Source: Actinomycetota bacterium
GTDB taxonomy: Bacteria; Actinomycetota; Thermoleophilia; Solirubrobacterales; 70-9
Direction: 5' to 3'
Assembly: GCA_005884985.1 (NCBI GenBank)
Contig: VAYK01000133.1
Location: forward strand, 1 to 13,098
DNA length: 13,098 nucleotides
Below are positions 6,806 through 11,388 of the stretch, piece by piece (position 1 is the first letter of the stretch; the number at the start of each line of letters is the position of its first letter). Both the position numbers and the translations under genes were made by a program. The notes under the pieces were generated by a model, which saw only the letters and a list, made by a program, of their open reading frames with translations, was not told the DNA's origin and ran no database searches.

Positions 6806-7327
6806 ATGCCGTCGGCATATCACAGCATCGACCTGGCGCGTTTCGCCCTGCGCCCCGGCGAGGGCCGCCGCATCGATCTCGCGGCCGACCCCGGTCAGCT
6901 CGAGCTCGGGGGGGAGCGATACGTGGTTGTCGGCGAGGCCGTCTCGGCTCGTCTCGACCTGTCGCGGACGGCAGCGGGGTACGCGGTCCGGATGCGGTTC
7001 ACCGCCCACGTCTCGGGGCCCTGCATGCGCTGTCTCGAGGGCGCCCAGGTGCCGGTCGAGGTCGACGCCCGCGAGGTCGATCAGCCGGCAACCGAGGACG
7101 ACGAGCTGCGCAGCCCCTACATCGATCACGACGAGCTCGACGTGAGCTCATGGGCCCATGACGCGCTGGCCCTGGCGGTTCCCATCCAGCTCTTGTGTCG
7201 GCCCGAGTGCAGGGGCCTGTGCCCGGTCTGCGGCGCGTCACTCAATGCCTCCGACCCGGAGGACCACCGGCACGAAGCCGAACCCGACCCCCGCTGGGCG
7301 AAGCTGAGGGAGCTAAAGCTTGAGTAG
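6806..7327 (+). CDS. YceD/DUF177 family protein
   Basis: The 173-residue product belongs to the DUF177 family (YceD in E. coli), small proteins usually encoded directly before rpmF and linked to ribosomal large-subunit/23S rRNA accumulation and, in plants, plastid rRNA processing. The diagnostic GPCMRCLE (71-78, C73 and C76) and a second cysteine cluster CRPECRGLCPVCG (C131, C135, C139, C142) are present, suggesting metal binding. ATG 6806 gives the expected N-terminus (YHSIDLARFALRPGE); longer in-frame starts reach into the divergent methyltransferase gene. Here the partner rpmF is about 1.7 kb away, beyond an inserted oxidase/TetR pair. Only 12 bp separate its stop from the end of the opposing oxidase gene. 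Confidence 0.9.
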   Translation: MPSAYHSIDLARFALRPGEGRRIDLAADPGQLELGGERYVVVGEAVSARLDLSRTAAGYAVRMRFTAHVSGPCMRCLEGAQVPVEVDAREVDQPATEDDELRSPYIDHDELDVSSWAHDALALAVPIQLLCRPECRGLCPVCGASLNASDPEDHRHEAEPDPRWAKLRELKLE

Positions 7328-7339
7328 CGAGGGAGCGGG

Positions 7340-8257
7340 CTACGCGGCTGCGGGTTCGGCCGCGACCAGCGGCACCCCAATCACCTTCAGGCGCCTGGTC
7401 AGCGCGGTGAAGGCGAACTTGTTCACCTGCTCGGACGTGTAGCCGAGCAGCTCCCAGTCGTTCGGGTCTTGGCCCGGTGGCACGAGCACGCCGCTGGCGA
7501 TCGGGAGCAGCTCTCCGAGAGTGGCGCGCACCCGATCCGCCAGCGCCCCGTTCTCGGCGCAGGCCCGTTTCAGGTACCAGGTGCCGTAGGCGACGTGGCG
7601 GTGCTCGTCGCGGGCGACGTTCTTGAAGCCCTCGAGGAAGCCGGGCATCTTGCCGGTCTTCTCCCAGTAGTCGGTGATCGTCCACTGGCCGGTGAGAGCC
7701 AGGGTGCCCTCGATCACCATGTGGTAGGCCGTCACGAAGTCGACCTTCGCCTCGACGCTGGTCGGATCCGCGATCAGCCGCTGGCCCGCCTCCACCAGCG
7801 CCTCGTCGAACAGCTTCACGAAGGCGTCGTTGACGTTCCTGCGCACCCTGGCCAGACGCTCCCGGATGTCCGCGTCGCGCATGCCCACGACCTCGCGGTA
7901 GAAGCGGTCGAAGAACTGCATGTGGCGGGCCTCGTCGACCTGCTGCGTGGTCAGGAACGCCTCCTCCTGCTCGTCCTCGTAGGCCATCACGAGCCCCGAG
8001 AACTGGGTCGTGACCCGCTCCTCGCCGATGAAGAAGGCCGACATTCCCCACACGAACCATTCGCGTTCTTCGTCGGTCAGGTTGGTCCAGTCCTCCACGT
8101 CCTGGGAGAAGTCGATCTCCTGCGAGAGCCATTGCTGGCGCTCCCACAGCTCGTAGAGCTGCTGTGGCCTGAGCAGCTTCACCTTGTCGAGCTTGGACTC
8201 GTCGCTGATCGTGGCGACGTCTCCCTGCTGGGTGAGATCGAGGAGGGTGGCTGCCAT
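7340..8257 (-). CDS. R2-like ligand-binding oxidase (R2lox-type, ferritin-like)
   Basis: The 305-residue protein is a ferritin-superfamily, ribonucleotide reductase R2-like diiron or Mn/Fe protein. Expected metal ligands are E79 (in IGEERV), E109 and H112 (DEARH), E183 (MVIEG), and E218 and H221 (DEHRH). V82 and Y178 lie at the positions of the Val-Tyr pair that forms the ether cross-link in R2lox (Val three residues after the first ligand Glu; Tyr five before the fourth ligand Glu). This favours R2lox over a true reductase subunit, as does the lack of an adjacent nrdA. R2lox proteins bind a long-chain fatty-acid-like ligand and carry out O2 chemistry on an unknown substrate. ATG at 8255-8257 has GGAAGGAG just upstream; the longer reading to 8332 runs into the leader and promoter. 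Confidence 0.85.
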   Translation of the reverse strand: MAATLLDLTQQGDVATISDESKLDKVKLLRPQQLYELWERQQWLSQEIDFSQDVEDWTNLTDEEREWFVWGMSAFFIGEERVTTQFSGLVMAYEDEQEEAFLTTQQVDEARHMQFFDRFYREVVGMRDADIRERLARVRRNVNDAFVKLFDEALVEAGQRLIADPTSVEAKVDFVTAYHMVIEGTLALTGQWTITDYWEKTGKMPGFLEGFKNVARDEHRHVAYGTWYLKRACAENGALADRVRATLGELLPIASGVLVPPGQDPNDWELLGYTSEQVNKFAFTALTRRLKVIGVPLVAAEPAAA

Positions 8258-8300
8258 CGCTTCTCCTTCCGGTCGGTGGCGGGCTGCCCGAGGCGGATCC

Positions 8301-8320
8301 GGCGCCCTGCGAGGGGCGCC
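8301..8320 (-). promoter_or_regulatory. Hairpin at the 5' end of the R2lox leader
   Basis: GGCGCCC (8301-8307) and GGGCGCC (8314-8320) form a 7-bp stem with a 6-nt loop. It lies just downstream of the predicted - strand -10 box, so it would cap the R2lox mRNA 5' end. It may stabilise the message. No terminator tract follows. Confidence 0.4.
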
Positions 8321-8322
8321 GC

Positions 8323-8352
8323 AGGCTACCACGTTCCCTGACGCTATGTCAA
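8323..8352 (-). promoter_or_regulatory. Predicted R2lox promoter
   Basis: On the - strand a consensus TTGACA (complement of 8347-8352) is followed after 18 bp by TAGCCT (complement of 8323-8328). Transcription would start near 8316, leaving about 58 nt of leader with the hairpin and the Shine-Dalgarno. An alternative - strand pair is TTGTCA (8364-8369) and TAGCGT (8341-8346). In either case the promoter overlaps the palindrome at 8340-8363. Confidence 0.6.
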
Positions 8353-8363
8353 GACATTGCGTC
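8340..8363. promoter_or_regulatory. 24-bp palindromic operator, likely for the adjacent TetR regulator
   Basis: Half-sites GACGCTATGTC (8340-8350) and GACATTGCGTC (8353-8363) are inverted copies around a central AA, with ten of twelve position pairs symmetric. Size and symmetry are typical of TetR-family operators. The site covers the R2lox -35 box and touches the tetR -35 box at 8363, so one bound dimer could block both divergent promoters. That the neighbouring TetR protein binds here is inferred from position. Confidence 0.65.
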
Positions 8364-8391
8364 TGACAAATCGACAGCGAGCGGCTACCAT
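8363..8391 (+). promoter_or_regulatory. Predicted promoter of the tetR-family gene
   Basis: CTGACA (8363-8368) and TACCAT (8386-8391) are separated by exactly 17 bp, a good vegetative promoter match. The -10 box ends 6 nt before GTG 8398, so the transcript probably starts at the start codon and is leaderless. Confidence 0.6.
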
Positions 8392-8397
8392 GGGGCC

Positions 8398-8997
8398 GTG
8401 GCGGTGCTGTCCAAGCGGGCCGAGGCCTCGGAGCGGCGGCGAGAGACCGAGGCCGCGTTCGTCGCGGCCACGGAGGCTCTGCTCGCCCTTGGAAGCTCGT
8501 ATGCGGACCTGTCGGTGGAGCAGATCTCGGCCGCGGCGGGGCGCTCGCGCACCGCCTTCTACGTCTACTTCCGCGACAAGCGCGAGCTCTTGATGCGAGC
8601 GACCGAGACGGTCGCCGCCCAGCTCTACGACGAGGCCGACCGCTGGTGGTCGGGCGCCGACGGGCGGCGCGGTCTGCGCGCGGCGCTCACCGACATCCTG
8701 GGCACCTACCGCGACCATGCCGACCTGCTGCGTGCCGTGGTCGAGGCCTCGACCTACGACGAGCAGGTCGGCGAGTTCTGGCGCACACTGGTCGGAAGGT
8801 TCATCGAGGCCACCGAGCGGCGACTCGCCGACGAAGGCGATGAGCCAACCCGCGCCGCCGGCAAGTCCTTCGCGCTGGTGTGGATGACCGAGCGGGCCTG
8901 CTACCAGCAGGTGGCGCGCGGCGGGCGCATGGACGACCCGAAGCTGGTCGATGCCCTGCTCGAGGTCTGGGAGCGCAGCGTCTACGGCCCGGGCTGA
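8398..8997 (+). CDS. TetR/AcrR family transcriptional regulator
   Basis: The 199-residue protein has a TetR-type N-terminal DNA-binding domain: a first helix (RRRETEAAFVAATEALLAL), then the helix-turn-helix LSVEQISAAAGRSRTAFYVYF (38-58) followed by the typical RDKRELLMRATE. The rest is an all-helical ligand-binding and dimerisation domain, rich in Trp and Arg, with no assigned ligand; it resembles EthR-like regulators in layout. GTG 8398 is chosen because a promoter ends 6 nt before it (leaderless). GTG 8404, with GGGG 8 nt upstream, is the alternative. It is divergent from the R2lox gene over a shared palindromic operator, so it most likely represses both itself and the oxidase. Confidence 0.92.
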   Translation: MAVLSKRAEASERRRETEAAFVAATEALLALGSSYADLSVEQISAAAGRSRTAFYVYFRDKRELLMRATETVAAQLYDEADRWWSGADGRRGLRAALTDILGTYRDHADLLRAVVEASTYDEQVGEFWRTLVGRFIEATERRLADEGDEPTRAAGKSFALVWMTERACYQQVARGGRMDDPKLVDALLEVWERSVYGPG

Positions 8998-9007
8998 GCG
9001 CCGCCGC

Positions 9008-9013
9008 TACCAT
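9008..9013 (+). promoter_or_regulatory. Candidate -10 box for rpmF
   Basis: TACCAT fits TANNNT and ends 11 nt before ATG 9025. No Shine-Dalgarno sequence is present between them, so a leader of only a few bases is likely. It lies 10 bp after the tetR stop codon. The -35 region is weak. Confidence 0.45.
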
Positions 9014-9024
9014 CCTCGCTTCAC

Positions 9025-9246
9025 ATGGCTGTTCCGAAGAAGAGGACCTCGCGCACGCGCCGCGACAAGCGCCGCGCCACCCACAGGGTGAGCGCGCCGC
9101 GGCTCAACGAGTGCCCGCGCTGCCACAGCCCCCGACTGCCGCATCGCGTCTGTCCCGTATGCGGCACGTATGCGGGACGGGAGGTCATCGAGCACCAGAT
9201 CGCCGAGACGGCCCCGACGGAGACGCCGGCGGATACGGAGGAGTAG
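9025..9246 (+). CDS. rpmF: 50S ribosomal protein L32
   Basis: The 73-residue basic protein starts with the invariant L32 signature MAVPKKRTSRTRRDKRRA. It has a zinc ribbon with C30 and C33 (CPRC) and C43 and C46 (CPVC), so it is the zinc-binding (C+) form. The acidic tail (PTETPADTEE) is slightly extended. L32 lies near the peptidyl-transferase side of the large subunit. It normally follows yceD directly; here the R2lox and tetR genes intervene, and it seems to have its own near-leaderless start. plsX follows after 10 bp, the classic rpmF-plsX pairing. Confidence 0.97.
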   Translation: MAVPKKRTSRTRRDKRRATHRVSAPRLNECPRCHSPRLPHRVCPVCGTYAGREVIEHQIAETAPTETPADTEE

Positions 9247-9256
9247 GTAGGTCCTG

Positions 9257-10309
9257 GTGACCACGGTGGCCCTCGACGGTCGTGGTGCCGAGCGAGGGCC
9301 GGGGGCAATCGTCGCCGGCGCCCGGGCTGCCGCGGCCGACGGGATCCGGCTGCGCGTGTTCGGCGACTCCGCCGCGCTGACCGCCGTCACGGAAATCGAC
9401 GGCGCGGAGCTGGTGCCCGCCGTCGAAGAGATAAGCAACGCCGACGAGCCCGTCGCCGCGGTGCGCTCCAGGCCGGAGGCTTCGGTGGTCCTCGCCGCTC
9501 GAGACGTCGCCGAGGGACGCTCCCAGGCGATGGCGAGCGCCGGTTCCACCGGCGCGGCGATGACCGCCGCCCTGTTCGCTCTGCGGCGCTTGCACGGCGT
9601 GCGCCGACCCGCCCTCGCCGTCCAGCTGCTGGTTCCCGGGCGCCTCGGTCCGCCAACGCTGTTGCTCGACGTGGGCGCGAACGCCGACGCCAGGACCAAT
9701 GACCTGCTGCAGTTCGCCTATCTGGGCACCGCGTTCAGCGAAGCGGTCCTCGGGGTTGCCCATCCGCGGGTGGCGCTGCTCTCGGTGGGCGAGGAGCCGA
9801 ACAAGGGCTCGGCGGAGGTGGTCGACGCGCACGCCAGGCTCGCCCGGGCCCAGGGGCTCGACTTCAGGGGAAACGTGGAGGGCAAGGACCTGCTAGCCGG
9901 GGTGGCCGACGTGATCGTCACCGATGGGTTCACCGGCAACATCGTCCTGAAGACGATCGAGGGAACTGCGAAGACCGTGGCCGAGGCGGTGCGCGCCGCG
10001 GCCCGATCCGGCGTCAGGGCGGCCGCGGGCGGGCTGCTGCTTCGCCGGTCGCTGGGCGCCCTGCGCCGTCAGATGGACCCGGACACGACGGGCGGCGCGA
10101 TCCTGCTCGGCTTGCGGGGCGTTGCCGTGGTCGGGCACGGCAGCTCCGGGCCGGAGGGCATCGCCAATGCCGTGCGGCTTGCGGCGCGCACGGTCGACGA
10201 GCGCGCCGTCGAGCGAACCACCAAGCTTCTGGAGCGGTCCAGAATGACCCGCGGCGAATTGCGCCGTGAGTCGTTGCAGGCCGGAATGCGTGATAGGAAG
10301 GAGCCGTGA
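9257..10309 (+). CDS. plsX: Phosphate acyltransferase PlsX
   Basis: PlsX converts acyl-ACP plus phosphate to acyl-phosphate, the acyl donor for glycerol-3-phosphate acylation by PlsY, in phospholipid synthesis. The 350-residue product shows SAGSTGAAM (94-102), LLLDVGANADA (135-145), LLSVGEEPNKGS (174-185), FRGNVEGKDLL (203-213), DVIVTDGFTGNIVLK (218-232) and VVGHGSS near the C-terminus, all in family order. The N-terminal DAMGGD motif is altered to DGRGAE (7-12). The GTG start follows only a weak GTAGG. The TGA stop overlaps the GTG of acpP in a GTGA arrangement, so the two are translationally coupled. Confidence 0.93.
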   Translation: MTTVALDGRGAERGPGAIVAGARAAAADGIRLRVFGDSAALTAVTEIDGAELVPAVEEISNADEPVAAVRSRPEASVVLAARDVAEGRSQAMASAGSTGAAMTAALFALRRLHGVRRPALAVQLLVPGRLGPPTLLLDVGANADARTNDLLQFAYLGTAFSEAVLGVAHPRVALLSVGEEPNKGSAEVVDAHARLARAQGLDFRGNVEGKDLLAGVADVIVTDGFTGNIVLKTIEGTAKTVAEAVRAAARSGVRAAAGGLLLRRSLGALRRQMDPDTTGGAILLGLRGVAVVGHGSSGPEGIANAVRLAARTVDERAVERTTKLLERSRMTRGELRRESLQAGMRDRKEP

Positions 10310-10572
10310 GCAACGATGGGCTGAGACGAGAGGAGGTGCTGGCGAAGGTGCGGGAGCATCTGTCGACCGAGCTCGAGGTACCGCTCGACCGGATCGACGA
10401 GTCCACCCGCTTCCGCGACGACCTCGACGCGGACTCGCTCGATCTCTACGAGCTGGTGATGGAGCTCGAGGACACCTACGGGGTGAGCGTTCCGGAGGAG
10501 GAGGCGGCGAGCATCGAGACCGTCGGCCAGGCCGTGGACTTCGTTGCCCAACGGCTCGGCGTCGGCGCCTAG
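10306..10572 (+). CDS. acpP: Acyl carrier protein
   Basis: The 88-residue acidic protein is an ACP. The phosphopantetheine attachment site is S44 in DADSLDLYELVMELED, preceded by the usual helix I and loop (VREHLSTELEVPLDRI...FRDDLDADSL). It carries growing acyl chains in fatty-acid synthesis and supplies acyl-ACP to PlsX. The GTG start has AGGAAGGAG (10295-10303) just upstream and overlaps the plsX stop by 4 bp. The C-terminus (VDFVAQRLGVGA) is slightly longer than in E. coli ACP (77 residues without Met). rnc follows closely, as in many bacteria. Confidence 0.95.
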   Translation: MSNDGLRREEVLAKVREHLSTELEVPLDRIDESTRFRDDLDADSLDLYELVMELEDTYGVSVPEEEAASIETVGQAVDFVAQRLGVGA

Positions 10573-10585
10573 CTGCCAGGCGGTC

Positions 10586-11311
10586 GTGCCCCGGGGGATT
10601 CGCAGGCTCGGGCGGCGCGGGCGGCGCCCGGTCGAGGGACCTGCCCGGCTCGCGGAGTTGATCGACTCGCTGCCCGACGAGCTGCGGCGCAAAGCGATCA
10701 CTCACTCCTCCTGGGTCGACCATCGAGCCGACTCCTATGGCCGGCTCGCCTTCCTCGGCGACGGCGTCCTGGGACTGGCGGTTGCCGAGGACCTATTCCG
10801 GCGTTTCGGGCGCGCGGACATCGGCAGGCTGACCAAGGTCCACGGTCAGGCCGTCAGCGGGCGCGCCTGTGTCGAGGTGGCCGAGGCGCTCGGCCTCCCA
10901 GAGAGGCTGCGCGAAGCCGCCCCCTTGGATCCGGAAGGCGGAATCGACCCCCAGGCCCTCTTGACCTCAGAGCGCGCCCTGGCCTCGGTGTGCGAGGCGA
11001 TGATCGGCGCCTGCTACCTGCACCATGGCTTCGAGACGACCGCCGAGGCGACCGCTGCGGCCTTCGCCGAGCAGATTGAGCTGGCGTCCGAGACAATGCT
11101 GGACTTCAAGTCGGCGCTCCAGGAGCGTCTCGCTCGCGAGGGCGCCCGCGTAACCTACGAGGTCGTTCACGAGGCGGGTCCTTCCCACGACCGCCGCTTC
11201 GAGGTCGCGGCCGTCTGCGAGGGCGAGGCGATCGGAAGGGGGGAGGGTCGGAGCAAGAAGGCCGCCGAGCAGGCCGCCGCGGCGGAGGCTCTGGAGCGCC
11301 GAGGGGGGTAG
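10586..11311 (+). CDS. rnc: Ribonuclease III homologue with incomplete catalytic site
   Basis: The 241-residue protein has the RNase III layout: an N-terminal endonuclease domain (about 21-168) and a C-terminal dsRNA-binding domain (173-238; DFKSALQERLAREG, then FEVAAVCEGEAIGRGEGRSKKAAEQ). The signature NERLEFLGD is here SYGRLAFLGD. Relative to E. coli, E38 is G52, E41 is A55 and D114 is S134, while D45 (D59) and E117 (E137) are kept. E41, D45, D114 and E117 bind the catalytic Mg2+, so cleavage activity is doubtful; the dsRNA-binding domain looks intact. GTG 10586 is preferred, 13 nt after the acpP stop; TTG 10544 would overlap acpP. The rnc-smc order is conserved in many bacteria. Confidence 0.88.
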   Translation: MPRGIRRLGRRGRRPVEGPARLAELIDSLPDELRRKAITHSSWVDHRADSYGRLAFLGDGVLGLAVAEDLFRRFGRADIGRLTKVHGQAVSGRACVEVAEALGLPERLREAAPLDPEGGIDPQALLTSERALASVCEAMIGACYLHHGFETTAEATAAAFAEQIELASETMLDFKSALQERLAREGARVTYEVVHEAGPSHDRRFEVAAVCEGEAIGRGEGRSKKAAEQAAAAEALERRGG

Positions 11312-11388
11312 GAAGCAAGCCCCGGGCGACGAAACAGAACACCGTCCGATCCGACAGCGAGCCTACCCAGGGCCGCGCAGCCGATTCC

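Noticed and set aside
7340..8257. Class I ribonucleotide reductase beta subunit
   Set aside because: No reductase alpha gene is adjacent, the radical-tyrosine context of NrdB is not seen, and the Val/Tyr cross-link positions of R2lox are both present.
8258..8332. Longer N-terminus for the R2-like oxidase
   Set aside because: The extension runs through the predicted leader hairpin and promoter, while ATG 8255-8257 has a strong GGAAGGAG upstream.
10544..10585. Upstream TTG start for rnc overlapping acpP
   Set aside because: It would overlap the conserved acpP reading frame and adds residues not seen in RNase III; GTG 10586 fits the gene spacing better.
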